A DNA stretch of 64,000 bases, taken from assembly GCA_963840725.1 (NCBI GenBank), contig CAWIZY010000009.1:953533-1017532 (forward strand), in the 5' to 3' direction. Source of the stretch: CAVWDU01 sp963840725. GTDB taxonomy: Bacteria; Pseudomonadota; Gammaproteobacteria; Pseudomonadales; Halieaceae. Below are positions 54,322 through 63,877 of this stretch, one piece after another. The first letter of the stretch is position 1, and each line of letters opens with the position of its first letter. The position numbers were made by a program, and so were the translations under genes. The notes beneath the pieces were generated by a model. The model had not been told where the DNA came from, did not search any database, and saw only the letters and a list, made by a program, of their open reading frames with translations.

Positions 54322-54882
54322 ATGTCACCGCCCGAGACCGATGAGATTGATCTGGCGCAGCGAGAGGGCCCCCTGCTCACCGTCTTTGCACGCCTGATTC
54401 CACTCGTCGACCGCATGGCCAATACATTGCTCACAGTCATCATCCTGGGTTTGTTCGCTCTGTTGTGGGTGTTTGTCTACATGTGGCATTTTCACTCCAT
54501 CAACTGGTACATGGCGGCGCTGGTCTGCGTCATAGTGGGTGCACCTATCGCGATGCTCTGTTGGTATTGGTCGAGTCTGCAGACCCTCAAAACGCTGCCC
54601 GAAACCCTGAGTGAGGCCATGGATGACACCCGCTCAGAGGTGACGGCCAAGGTGCAGGGCATACGCGCATCCAGCGACGTTAAAAAAAACCGCCTGAGTA
54701 CCGTCCGCAGCGTCTGGGAACTGGGCTCAGTGCTGGGAGACCTGCGGGACCTCGCAGGGTCTTACGTCCAGGTGAGCTCGCTGGTGAATCCGGTGGTGCT
54801 GGCACTGGTGGTGCTATCGCTATGCGGAGTAGGACTGCTCAATGTTTCAGCCCTCGTGCTTGCAGTCATCCAGGTGTTCTGA
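54322..54882 (+). CDS. Hypothetical inner-membrane protein
   Basis: 186 residues. Two transmembrane helices near 34-56 (LLTVIILGLFALLWVFVYMW) and 65-85, a cytoplasmic charged helix (ETLSEAMDDTRSEVTAKVQGIRASSDVKKN), and a third hydrophobic C-terminal segment (VVLALVVLSLCGVGLLNVSALVLAVIQVF). GGAG precedes the ATG. No family recognised. Confidence 0.7.
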   Translation: MSPPETDEIDLAQREGPLLTVFARLIPLVDRMANTLLTVIILGLFALLWVFVYMWHFHSINWYMAALVCVIVGAPIAMLCWYWSSLQTLKTLPETLSEAMDDTRSEVTAKVQGIRASSDVKKNRLSTVRSVWELGSVLGDLRDLAGSYVQVSSLVNPVVLALVVLSLCGVGLLNVSALVLAVIQVF

Positions 54883-54964
54883 GCAAGCACCTCAGCTACC
54901 CCTGCTCACTGACGGTTTGGCCGGTGGTACAAATGAACTAGCTGGAGTCAAAGAGGCAAACAGC

Positions 54965-55720
54965 GTGGATGAGCTGCGACTTCTGATCGACTTGCATGCT
55001 GAGGGACTTCGCCAGGGCCCCGGTGGCGATGACGAAACACGACTTGCAATAACACTTTCAGGACTGAGTAGAACGGTGACCCCCAGGGTTCTCGACATCG
55101 GTTGCGGCACCGGTACCTCGACGCTCTTTCTAGCCCGAGAGCTCGACGCGAGTGTGACCGCCATCGATTTTCTGCCGGAATTCCTGGTCAGACTTGAAGC
55201 CCGCGCTCAGCTGGCGGGGCTCACGCATTGTATCACCACGCTCGCGGCGTCCATGGAGGCGCTTCCTCTCGCAGAAGCGCAATTTGATGCCGTTTGGTCG
55301 GAAGGTGCGATCTATAACATGGGCTTTGAAGCTGGCATTAAGGCGTGGCGAAAATACCTGAAACCCAATGGAATAATTGCAGTGTCGGAACTGACCTGGT
55401 TGACCGATCGCCGTCCCAAGGAGCTGCAATCGCACTGGGAATTGGAATACCCTGAAGTAGATACAGCCGCCGGGAAAATGGCGAGCCTTGAGCGCCATGG
55501 TTTTTCACCGCTGGGATATTTTCCGCTACCCGAATATTGCTGGCTGAACAATTACTACAGGCCTATGCAGCAGCGTTTCAGTGAGTTCCTGGATAGGCAC
55601 GATAATTCGGCTGCCGCGCAAGCAATCGTTGCGGCAGAAGAAAACGAGATCGCCCTCTTTGAGCAGTATAAGGCTTTCGTCAGCTACGGGTTCTATATTG
55701 CTCGAAGGGTTGAGGTTTAG
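54965..55720 (+). CDS. Class I SAM-dependent methyltransferase
   Basis: 251 residues from GTG 54965. VDELRLLIDLHAEGLRQGPGGDDETRLAI is the N-terminal helix region of this methyltransferase group. The SAM motif is VLDIGCGTGTSTLFLAREL, acidic residue in VTAIDFLPE, then FDAVWSEGAIYNMGF. GTG 54965 has AGAGG upstream; the longer reading from 54842 overlaps the previous gene. Substrate unknown, probably a small molecule. Confidence 0.85.
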   Translation: MDELRLLIDLHAEGLRQGPGGDDETRLAITLSGLSRTVTPRVLDIGCGTGTSTLFLARELDASVTAIDFLPEFLVRLEARAQLAGLTHCITTLAASMEALPLAEAQFDAVWSEGAIYNMGFEAGIKAWRKYLKPNGIIAVSELTWLTDRRPKELQSHWELEYPEVDTAAGKMASLERHGFSPLGYFPLPEYCWLNNYYRPMQQRFSEFLDRHDNSAAAQAIVAAEENEIALFEQYKAFVSYGFYIARRVEV

Positions 55721-55852
55721 GGCGACGCTTGCTGTTGCATAGGGCTTTCTACGGCTACAACGACTCTCTTGAAAACAGCCGCGGCCTGATACAGACTGGC
55801 AGCGCGCAAGCAGCAACAGCCTAATAGCACAATGAAACCTGGAGTATTCCCC

Positions 55853-57652
55853 ATGCGTTCTATCCTCGCATCAGCTTTAGCTCTCGTCACATTTGTTGCT
55901 ACCAGCCCTGCGATTGCCCAGGAAACGGCCGACACTATTTATTCTGGCGGCCCGATCCTGACCATCAACGATGAACATCCCACCGCCGAAGCAGTTGCGG
56001 TGAAAGACGGCAAAATCATCGCTGTGGGTTCTGTGAAGAGTATTCAAGTGCACCAGTCCGATCAAACAACACACTTCGACCTCGATGGACGAACAATGCT
56101 TCCAGGTTTCGTTGACAGCCATGGACACGTTTTAATGGGAGGCTTACAAGCCCTCTCAGCCAACATGCTCCCTCCTCCGGACGGCGGCGTGGATAGCGTC
56201 GCCAAGCTTCAGGCAACGTTGTCGGACTGGGTCAATAAGAATGCCAAAGAGGTTGATCGCACGAAAATGATCATTGGGTTCGGCTATGACAACGCACAGT
56301 TGGCGGAGCTAAGACACCCCACCCGGGAGGACCTGGATGCCGTCTCAACAGCTGTCCCGTTGGTTGTCGTTCATCAATCCGGTCACATCGGAGTGGCAAA
56401 TTCAAAAGCCCTTGAAGTCGCCGGCATTACTGCCGAGTCAGAAGCGCCACCCGGCGGCGTGATCCGTAGGGACAAGAATGGGGAGCCCAATGGCGTGCTT
56501 GAAGAATATGCTTTTTTCGCCGTGCTCGTTCCTCTACTGGGCGGCCTCGGTGAAGAAGGTCTGTTAGCTTTCGCGGAGGCCGGAAGTGAACTGTGGGCCA
56601 GTTACGGCTACACAACGGGGCAAGATGGCCGTTCCTCAGCTGCTGTCGTCGAGGCCCTGAAGAAAGCAGGGGCCAACGGCGACCTGCCGATTGATGTCGT
56701 TGCCTACCCTGATGTGCTGGAAGCAAAAGAGTATATCGCTGGCAACGTATCCCGTGGGTACACTGATCGAGTCAGAGTGGGTGGCTGCAAACTGACCATC
56801 GACGGCTCGCCTCAAGGGTTCACGGCCCTCCGCGACCGTCCCTACTACGACCCGGTGGGCGACTATCCCCCCGGGTATGCGGGCTTTGCTTCAATTTCGA
56901 TGGAGCAGGTCCAGGATGCAGTGAATTGGTGCTACAAAAACGGCTTTCAAATTCTTACACATTCAAACGGCGAAGGCGCATCGGATATGCTTATAGCGGC
57001 GCTCAGTGCAGCGCAGGACAAGTATGGTGACCCCGGAAACCGGCCGGTTTTGATACACGGCCAGTTTTTGCGTGAGGATCAGGTCGATAGCTATCAACGC
57101 CTGGGCGTGTTTCCGTCTCTGTTCCCTATGCATACCTTTTATTGGGGGGATTGGCACCGCGACCACACCGTTGGCCCGGTGAGAGCGGAGAACATCTCAC
57201 CGACGGGCTGGGTCAATAAGCGCGGGATGATGTTCGGAACTCACCACGACGCACCTGTGGCGCTGCCCAACAGCATGCGCATTCTTGCCGCAACGGTGAA
57301 CCGCCGTACGCGGTCAGGCGATATCCTGGGGCCCCACCAGCGCGTTGACGTATTGACAGCGCTAAAGGCGATGACGATCTGGCCAGCATGGCAACACTTC
57401 GAAGAAGATGATAAGGGCTCAATCGAGGCCGGGAAAATTGCGGATTTCGTGATTCTGTCGGACGACCCGTCGGCGGTCAATCCGGAGACGCTGGCGGACT
57501 TGCACGTCCTTGCGACCATAAAGGAAGACCGGGTTATTTTCGAAGCCAAAGAAACACACTCAACAAGTACTATGCCGTACTCGCCTTTTGCAAAAGATCC
57601 GACTGTCGCCCATGTTTTACTGCATGCGATCTACGACGGCGTGGAACGCTAA
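55853..57652 (+). CDS. YtcJ-type exported amidohydrolase
   Basis: 599 residues from ATG 55853, with signal peptide MRSILASALALVTFVATSPAIAQ. Amidohydrolase superfamily, YtcJ/LAF3 branch: FVDSHGHVLMGG, LTIDGSPQGFTALRDRPYY, TIDGSP-type loop, ILTHSNGEGASD, HGQFLREDQV and FGTHHDAPVALPNSM. Members are N-substituted formamide deformylases or related amidases; substrate unknown. GGAG precedes the ATG. Confidence 0.9.
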   Translation: MRSILASALALVTFVATSPAIAQETADTIYSGGPILTINDEHPTAEAVAVKDGKIIAVGSVKSIQVHQSDQTTHFDLDGRTMLPGFVDSHGHVLMGGLQALSANMLPPPDGGVDSVAKLQATLSDWVNKNAKEVDRTKMIIGFGYDNAQLAELRHPTREDLDAVSTAVPLVVVHQSGHIGVANSKALEVAGITAESEAPPGGVIRRDKNGEPNGVLEEYAFFAVLVPLLGGLGEEGLLAFAEAGSELWASYGYTTGQDGRSSAAVVEALKKAGANGDLPIDVVAYPDVLEAKEYIAGNVSRGYTDRVRVGGCKLTIDGSPQGFTALRDRPYYDPVGDYPPGYAGFASISMEQVQDAVNWCYKNGFQILTHSNGEGASDMLIAALSAAQDKYGDPGNRPVLIHGQFLREDQVDSYQRLGVFPSLFPMHTFYWGDWHRDHTVGPVRAENISPTGWVNKRGMMFGTHHDAPVALPNSMRILAATVNRRTRSGDILGPHQRVDVLTALKAMTIWPAWQHFEEDDKGSIEAGKIADFVILSDDPSAVNPETLADLHVLATIKEDRVIFEAKETHSTSTMPYSPFAKDPTVAHVLLHAIYDGVER

Positions 57653-57859
57653 CGCCAGCTCAGGTTTGCTGAAATTCAACGGTGGGAAATATACACGGCG
57701 CTCTCTAACAGGACTCCCGAAACGACTAGCGTACTGGTTCAATCAAAACGGATCAGCGCAGCTGGGACTATGATCTATAATCAAACCGTGGCGGGTTGGG
57801 AAGCACCGCCTGAACCAGTCGCCGTGGATAAGCCGCGACGACACCAACGGAGAATAACG

Positions 57860-58240
57860 ATGAAAAAACGCAAAACCGTACGCAAGCCCGTGACGGCAAT
57901 GCTGTTGCTATTTGTCCTTTGCAGCGCTGTGTTCGCCCGCCTGGCGTCGGCAGAGATGGGCCAGATCGACGGCCACATTTGGGACGCGTCATCAGTCAAT
58001 GAAAAACGCTCCTATCTCACTGGCGTCGCCAACGTGGTGTCGGTCAATCGGGCACTGCGGATCGAAAGGGATAATCTCGACCCCGACGGACCGCTCACCC
58101 GGCTTGCCGATGCCCTTGACGGATTCTCAATCGACGGCGCGATAACACGGATCGATGGATGGTATAGCGCGGATAAAGACCGCCTGGACACACCTGTGAT
58201 CGGAGTTATCTGGCTGGGAATCGTGGAGGCCGCCAAATGA
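57860..58240 (+). CDS. Small secreted protein of unknown function
   Basis: 126 residues. Signal peptide (MKKRKTVRKPVTAMLLLFVLCSAVFARLASA), then a compact domain beginning IDGHIWDASSVNEKRSYLTGVANVVSVNRAL. No family firmly recognised. CGGAG lies 9 nt before the ATG. Stop overlaps the start of the next reading frame, so it is probably cotranscribed with the glycine-zipper lipoprotein. Confidence 0.65.
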   Translation: MKKRKTVRKPVTAMLLLFVLCSAVFARLASAEMGQIDGHIWDASSVNEKRSYLTGVANVVSVNRALRIERDNLDPDGPLTRLADALDGFSIDGAITRIDGWYSADKDRLDTPVIGVIWLGIVEAAK

Positions 58241-58266
58241 ACGCCAATATTACAGGGAGTGAAGCC

Positions 58267-58440
58267 ATGCGTTACATGATCAGACCACTACTGGTTCTTG
58301 CCGTGTTGGCGGGCCTGCAGGGTTGCGCCGCCACCAAGGGTGCAGCCGTCGGAGCCGGCATAGGCGCGGTCGCCGGGGATGCCGGTAAGGGGGCCGCAAT
58401 CGGCGCGAGCGTCGGTAGCGTCGTCGGCATCATCAATTAG
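58267..58440 (+). CDS. Glycine-zipper lipoprotein
   Basis: 57 residues. Lipobox LAGLQGC, then a Gly/Ala-rich zipper (AVGAGIGAVAGDAGKGAAIGASVGSVVGI), typical of YMGG-like/glycine-zipper outer-membrane lipoproteins of the envelope. ATG 58267 has a GGGAG site; an earlier ATG at 58237 overlaps the previous stop. Confidence 0.8.
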   Translation: MRYMIRPLLVLAVLAGLQGCAATKGAAVGAGIGAVAGDAGKGAAIGASVGSVVGIIN

Positions 58441-58688
58441 AGGGGACGCCTACCGATTTGCCAAGGGAGAAACCGCCGTAGTGAACGGCCAGCCCCGCAA
58501 GGTGCCGGCCTTTGGATTTCGCAGCAGTCACGAACCACGCCGAGCACCTCGATGAAATGCATGGGCGCTGAATCACGGCGCCCCGGTCACGAGATCCCGG
58601 AGATAAAGTAGCCGATCGGCCTGACCGAAATAAGCACTGGCATACAATCGACACACCAGACATCGTATACAGACACCAGTTCACGGGA

Positions 58689-59948
58689 ATGAGACTTGTA
58701 ATGTTTTTACCTCGATCGGCCGTGGCCATCTTCACTACCCTTCTCGCTGCTTATGGCTCTGCCGGTTCTTCTGAAGGCAAACTCATGTCACTTCACACTA
58801 AGGCTATGACGGCTGTAGAGAAATCAGAGACCGCGCTAATTTCATTCCGCCATGACATTCATCGCTTTGCCGAACTCGCGGGCAATGAGAAACGAACATC
58901 AGCCAAAATCGCTGCTGCCCTGACAGAGTTGGGTTTAAGTGTAGAAACTAATGTTGGCGGCTATGGCGTCGTAGCCACGTTAACCGGAAATGACGAAGGC
59001 CCGCTCATCGCTTTTCGTGCAGATATGGATGCTGTCCGGGGCGATGCATCAGACCCTGTAAGCTATCGCTCACAAGTCGCCGGCGTTAACCATACTTGTG
59101 GTCACGATATTCACTCCACCATTGGAATAGCGCTAGCTGAAGGGTTTGCCGCGATTCGATCCGACTTACCAGGGAGGGTAATGCTGATCTTTCAACCAGC
59201 TGAAGAAGCAGGCGTCGGTGCGGAAGATATGCTTGCCGATGGTGTTTTTGGAGATCACCTGCCAGATGCCATTTTCGCTTTGCATACTGCGCCGTTTGAT
59301 GTTGGCACACTAACGGTGCTACCCGGTGGCATGATGGCAGGCCGTACACGCATTGACGTCACTTTATCTGGCAAGGGCGACCTCAGTACAGCCGCTGAAG
59401 AAGTAAGAAAAGCCATTGCGCAAACCGGTAATATCACTACGGAAACTATGCTGCTCTTTCAATCGGAGCCCTTTGTTTTTATAGATCCATTACCGCAAAC
59501 TCGCACGGATAATGGCGAAATTGTAGTCAGTGCCTTGATAATGGCAGCGGGGCTTGCCGAACGCCAGAAAGTTAAAGAACAGCTGAGACGCTCAGTCGGT
59601 TTAGTCGACATTGACGATGTCACAATGTCGATAAAGTTCAGTCAGGCTCTCGAAGGAATCAACAATGACCCGCAGTTGCTGGAGCTTGCGTCCTCTGGAA
59701 TCAGCAGGCGAGCACCAGACATAAACTTGATACCAACCCCGGGTGTCATACCCGCTTTCAGTGAAGACTTCGGCTCCTTTCAAAAAGAGGTACCAGGAGT
59801 GATGTACCTCCTTGGGGTGAATAATCCGAATTTGGGTACCGTCGGCTTCCCGCACAGCCCTGACTACGTCGCGGATGATGCCGCCATTTTTATCGGCACA
59901 GAGGCAATGCTCGCCGCGATTCTACAAGCCATGACCGTAGAACGATGA
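58689..59948 (+). CDS. Exported M20-family amidohydrolase (IAA-amino acid hydrolase-like)
   Basis: 419 residues with an N-terminal hydrophobic export signal (AVAIFTTLLAAYGSAGSS). M20D metal-site motifs RADMDAV, NHTCGHDIHS, FQPAEEAGVGAEDML and the final GFPHSPDYV, plus the dimerisation domain. It hydrolyses N-acyl amino acids, but the exact substrate is unknown. It stands alone after a 248-bp gap (58441-58688) in which I see no gene. Confidence 0.9.
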   Translation: MRLVMFLPRSAVAIFTTLLAAYGSAGSSEGKLMSLHTKAMTAVEKSETALISFRHDIHRFAELAGNEKRTSAKIAAALTELGLSVETNVGGYGVVATLTGNDEGPLIAFRADMDAVRGDASDPVSYRSQVAGVNHTCGHDIHSTIGIALAEGFAAIRSDLPGRVMLIFQPAEEAGVGAEDMLADGVFGDHLPDAIFALHTAPFDVGTLTVLPGGMMAGRTRIDVTLSGKGDLSTAAEEVRKAIAQTGNITTETMLLFQSEPFVFIDPLPQTRTDNGEIVVSALIMAAGLAERQKVKEQLRRSVGLVDIDDVTMSIKFSQALEGINNDPQLLELASSGISRRAPDINLIPTPGVIPAFSEDFGSFQKEVPGVMYLLGVNNPNLGTVGFPHSPDYVADDAAIFIGTEAMLAAILQAMTVER

Positions 59949-60125
59949 ACAGAACATGGACTAGAGCCCCGGCCCACTCGATCAAGAATACGTCTATTTC
60001 ATCCCGAGAAGGCTATTCATCGGATGAGGCTGAGAGTGCCAAGGGCGCCACCTCATCAGGAGAGCGTTATTCAAGTGCTTCAACGTCCGCTTTCCGGCCT
60101 GTAGCAGATGCCTGGAGCTTTCCCT

Positions 60126-60539
60126 TCACAGCTCAGGTGGCATAGTTTCAAAACTTTGTGTCGAGAGGTTTGGCTGATCCCAGCTAAGGGCTCTTGAGGC
60201 ATATACACTGACTTCAGGCTTGAATACTTCCGGGTCCTCCAAGGTCGACGCAATAATAAACGTCATATCAGCCATGTAAGTTCCGGTCTTGAATACCTGT
60301 GATCCACAGCTTGGACAGAAGTGGTTTGAAACCCGAGTGCCAGAGTCCGCGGTGACGGTATGAGATGTGACGTTTCCAGCAATAGATATCTGTCTAATTG
60401 GAACAACCAAGAGGGCCAAATGGCCACCGCCGCTTAGCTTTCTGCAATCGGTACAGTGGCAGTTTCCCGAGAACACCGGTTCAACTTGTCCCTGATACGT
60501 GACCAAGCCACAAAGACAACTTCCTGAAATACTTATCAA
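60126..60539 (-). CDS. GFA/CENP-V family zinc protein
   Basis: 137 residues. GSCLCGLVTYQG, SGNCHCTDCRKLSGG and NHFCPSCGSQVFKT are the zinc-binding cysteine motifs of the glutathione-dependent formaldehyde-activating (GFA/CENP-V) family, whose members often bind glutathione adducts. No associated formaldehyde genes are present. The region 60540-60800 upstream shows nothing else. Confidence 0.93.
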   Translation of the reverse strand: MISISGSCLCGLVTYQGQVEPVFSGNCHCTDCRKLSGGGHLALLVVPIRQISIAGNVTSHTVTADSGTRVSNHFCPSCGSQVFKTGTYMADMTFIIASTLEDPEVFKPEVSVYASRALSWDQPNLSTQSFETMPPEL

Positions 60540-60800
60540 AACGTCCCACTATGTGCTTGTTTTTATGAGAAGTTAACAATGGATCAATGTCCGGTTTGAG
60601 CGCGAAAGCAAGCGCTCTGCTAGTGTAGTGCAAATGTCACGAAGTCGGCGAAAAGGGACGTTGGCCAGAACTCTCCCCGCCTGGTCAAAAAGGGTCCGCT
60701 CCCACCTCATAGCGGCCGGTCAGATTTCTTAAAACCTACAGCGTCATCGGCGGCCTAACTCTATGTTCTGTTTGGCATGGCCAGACTTAGATCAAAAAGC

Positions 60801-61222
60801 TTAGAACTTTTGTATCTCATTAAGCGCTGTTGCTTCCGTCACCAGGTTGAACCTAGGACGGCCAGATGCGGGCCAGCCAAACAAGATTTCTCCGTGAGTA
60901 AAGTACGTTTCACCCGCATCGACATTCACGGTAATAGAGTCGCTACCGTCAACTGAAGGTCCGCGGACACTAAACGTGTACTGCCCGGGGGCAAGGTCAA
61001 TGCTGAACGTAGAACCATTCGACAAGTTCCCTACCATTTCCTCTTGCTCATTGGTCACACGAAAGCGCATCGCAGCGCCTTTAAACTTCTTGTCCCGATA
61101 AAAACTACTAGGCCCTTGCCGGTCTGTGCTTCAGGGACACTGGCGCCGAATGCTGGCGTCAAAAACGCCATCCAACCTGTTGTTAACAGTGCACAGGCGA
61201 TCACTGCAAGTTGTTTACTAAT
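60801..61222 (-). pseudogene. DUF2846-like exported protein, apparent frameshift and non-canonical start
   Basis: A signal peptide (KQLAVIACALLTTGWMAFLTPAFGA) is read in one frame. The rest (MRFRVTNEQEEMVGNLSNGSTFSIDLAPGQYTFSV to FNLVTEATALNEIQKF), DUF2846-like in character, is in another. Adding one T to the run at 61100-61104 (A5 on the plus strand) joins them as GKGLVVFYRDKKFKGAAMRF. No ATG starts the signal peptide. ATT at 61222 is ideally placed after a GAGGAA ribosome-binding site and is the likely start, or a sequencing error for ATG. Confidence 0.6.
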
Positions 61223-61424
61223 GGTTTGTTCCTCAAGGTAAAAATGCCGAGGGGTTGTTACACCGATCCAAAAGGTACCGTAAATATCTGTCTGGATATT
61301 TCGGCTACCCAGATGTCGCGACAAACTGAAGGGCTAAAGCGAAATCCACACTTCAAAGCATCCGTTTGATAAAGGGTGAAGTGGGCTGTCGTTCAGCGCT
61401 AAACTGGCTGTATTCAAGCGCCCA

Positions 61425-62459
61425 TCAACTCAACTTAACAGGCGTAGGAAGCTCGTAGTTCTCAAGTTCGCCCAAGCGTGGCTCGTAGACTCGGAGCAAA
61501 AAATTCCAACCATCAACAATAGGCAGATTGTTCTTGGCGCCTTCACCACAGTCGCCAAACATGGCATCAAAAGTACCGTCTTCATTGAAGGTGATATTCT
61601 GCTCATTGAGGATTGCCCGATCGTCAAATATCCATCCGTCTCGATCGTACATCGTGATCGAAAAGAAGCCTGGCGGGTTGAACGGCGGCACGGTATAAGT
61701 TGCTGTAAAGCAACCCTCGCCGTCTTCCTGACCATAGGGAATGTAGCGGGCATTCGCGTCGGGAAGCAAACCCCAACCTGCAGCGGTCCCCATCAAGTGC
61801 ATCTTCGGATCGACCTCACCATGGCCGCCCTGCATGTTCGCCATTGAGCCGATGGCAATAGCTTCCGCAGCCAAGTCTTCTCGCAAGGACACCAACTGTT
61901 TCATGTCATAGTTTGGCATGACATGCGGCTCATCCGCGTTTACCGAGATAGAAACGGCCTGCTGTAAGGCGCGGATCTTATCGCCATCGTCGGGATCATT
62001 AACGTTTGCTCTAATACGAACTGCAACCATCACATAATCCGTTTCGGATTCGATGGCGTGCTCCCCCGGTGACTTGAACACCTGGTCGATATAGTGGTCG
62101 TTCTGTACCACCATTGCAGAAATGTATCGTCCGTCTGATTCTGGCAGTGTAAGAGTCGCCCCTTCACTAGTATTAACGATCGCACCACTGTAAATGGTGT
62201 CACGGTTCATTCGCACAACGGTCTGGTTATCGAGGTCAAAATCCTCCACCGGAAAATGAAGAAACTGGTTGGTACCGACGAACTTGCTTATGTTGTTGAA
62301 CGCGAGATCTGACTCAGCAATTTCGTAATTTTCTAAGGTGACGGGAACGAGACCTCCCATGTCTTTTACCGGTTCAGAACTAACGTTACCCTCATCGGCG
62401 CAAGCGCTCAGCAGTATTACGGTGCACAACAGCACCGGCGCAGTGTTAGTTACTTGCAT
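61425..62459 (-). CDS. DUF1254/DUF1214-type lipoprotein
   Basis: 344 residues. Lipobox LLSAC with lipidated Cys near 20. The N-terminal DUF1254 region has VVRMNRDTIYSGAIVNTSEGATLTLPE and the C-terminal DUF1214 region has GCFTATYTVPPFNPPGFFSITMYDRDGWIFDD. Function of the family is unknown; usually periplasmic. No operon partner. Confidence 0.88.
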   Translation of the reverse strand: MQVTNTAPVLLCTVILLSACADEGNVSSEPVKDMGGLVPVTLENYEIAESDLAFNNISKFVGTNQFLHFPVEDFDLDNQTVVRMNRDTIYSGAIVNTSEGATLTLPESDGRYISAMVVQNDHYIDQVFKSPGEHAIESETDYVMVAVRIRANVNDPDDGDKIRALQQAVSISVNADEPHVMPNYDMKQLVSLREDLAAEAIAIGSMANMQGGHGEVDPKMHLMGTAAGWGLLPDANARYIPYGQEDGEGCFTATYTVPPFNPPGFFSITMYDRDGWIFDDRAILNEQNITFNEDGTFDAMFGDCGEGAKNNLPIVDGWNFLLRVYEPRLGELENYELPTPVKLS

Positions 62460-62760
62460 ATTTGATTCCCTTGATTAGCTTGCTCGATGACTTCTTTGCA
62501 CCAAAAAGCGTCCTGCTTTTGATTTTACTACAGCGAACAGCACCGTTGCTTTAGTTTCAGGAGTGCAGATACGAGACGAACCGTCTCGGCAAGTCAGCGC
62601 GAATGAGTTTGACCAAAGCTCCATGGTTATAAATTCATCACCTTTCCATGATTGCAATCAATGAGCCTACCTATGTGTAGCATAAAACTCCGAGAACATC
62701 TCAAAATAGGCGAAAGCGACCTCTTTAACGCCGAGCAAAGCGAGGGGTCGTAAGGTCCAG
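62460..62760. other. Intergenic stretch upstream of the DUF1254 gene
   Basis: I see no gene here. A 60-codon reading on the minus strand (62475-62657) has no ribosome-binding site and no family features. Confidence 0.4.
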
Positions 62761-63643
62761 CTAATCGCGCCTAGTCGTCACCGGGCTCCGCTTCACCCAA
62801 CCGCTTGCTGTGCCCTCGGCAATTGGCGCGCCGGAGTCCCGTTCGGCGACCGCCTGCTTAAAACCGACATCCACCGCCCGCTCCCGAAACCACAAACCCT
62901 CTGGCGAGTGCCGGGCCACCCCGTCGAAGAAGTTGGCAAAGCGCTGGGTGTTAGCGAGGCCCATCGCTTCATAGGCCTGGTTGACGACCATCTTGTTCAT
63001 CATCAACTGGTTGCAGGGCACACCCTTGATGCGATCACACAATGCTTGCACCGCCTTGTCCAGTTCATCCGCGGGAACGGCTTCGTGAACCAGGCCGATC
63101 TCCGCCGCTTCATGCCGCTTATCAGGTCGCCGGTAAACAGCATTCGCTTGGCCTTCTCGATGCCCAGCCGGTAGACCCACATCATGGTGGTGGGGACACC
63201 CCAGACCCTCGCCGGGGGATAGCCTATACGAGCGTCTCGGCCATCAAGATCAGGTCGCAGCACAGGGCAATGTCGCTGCCGCCTGCGGCTGCGGCGCCGT
63301 GGATTTTGCAAATCGTCGGCTTGCCGGCGCGCCACAATGACATAAAGTCATCAGTGTTGCGCGACATCATGGCGTAGTCGAGGGTCGGGTCCCAGGGCAT
63401 GTCCTGGTTGCCGTGCATCTCGCCGGGTGTTTCCGCAAATTCCTGAAGATCATAGCCGCCACAGAAGCCTTTGCCCGCACCCTGCAGTACGATGACATGA
63501 ACATCCGGTCATTTCGGCTCGTCCACTGCGGAGCGCAACGCACGCGGTAGTGCGGTGTTAATGGCGTTTAACCGCTCAGGGCGATTAAGGGTAATCGTTG
63601 CCACGCGGTCGTCGAGGTCATATAGAATCGGGTCGGTACTCAT
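62761..63643 (-). pseudogene. Enoyl-CoA hydratase/isomerase, disrupted
   Basis: Crotonase-family motifs are spread over three frames. MSTDPILYDLDDRVATITLNRPERLNAIN starts it, GAGKGFCGGYDL and GAAAAGGSDIALCCDLIL carry the oxyanion-hole regions, and YPPARVWG and EIGLVHEAVPADELDKAV the rest. A TGA interrupts codon 45 (63509-63511). Two single-base losses (near 63233-63238 and near 63111-63116) shift the frame. The start ATG has a GGGAGC site. If the lesions are real, the gene is dead; if sequencing errors, it encodes a 290-residue hydratase. Confidence 0.88.
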
Positions 63644-63721
63644 GGGAATGCTCCCGTGCGGGTGTTTGAAAGTCGGGGATACACAGGCTTGCCCGTGCAG
63701 GCCTGGCTAATGATCAAGACG

Positions 63722-63877
63722 CTACAAATCGTGCGCGCAGATAGCCGCTTTAACCTCATCGAGTTTAGTCGGTTTTGGAATGCCTGACGCGCCACGCAAA
63801 TAGAAGAAAAGCAATATTCCTGCCCGCCACGAGGGATACCATTGGCGCGTATCAGGCTGCCTCTCATGGTCATTCAT
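63722..63877 (-). CDS. Possible small protein upstream of the hydratase
   Basis: 51 residues (starts MNDHERQPDTRQWYPSWRAG, ends KAAICAHDL) with an AAGGG ribosome-binding site 4-8 nt before the ATG. A short reading ends in an ATGA-like overlap just upstream. No family recognised. Low confidence. Confidence 0.35.
   Translation of the reverse strand: MNDHERQPDTRQWYPSWRAGILLFFYLRGASGIPKPTKLDEVKAAICAHDL

Noticed and set aside
59945..60145. Short plus-strand reading frame after the M20 hydrolase
   Set aside because: No ribosome-binding site, low-complexity serine-rich content and overlap with the convergent GFA gene.
63509..63511. In-frame TGA as selenocysteine in the enoyl-CoA hydratase
   Set aside because: The family has no selenoprotein member, no SECIS-like structure follows, and the same gene carries two frameshifts.
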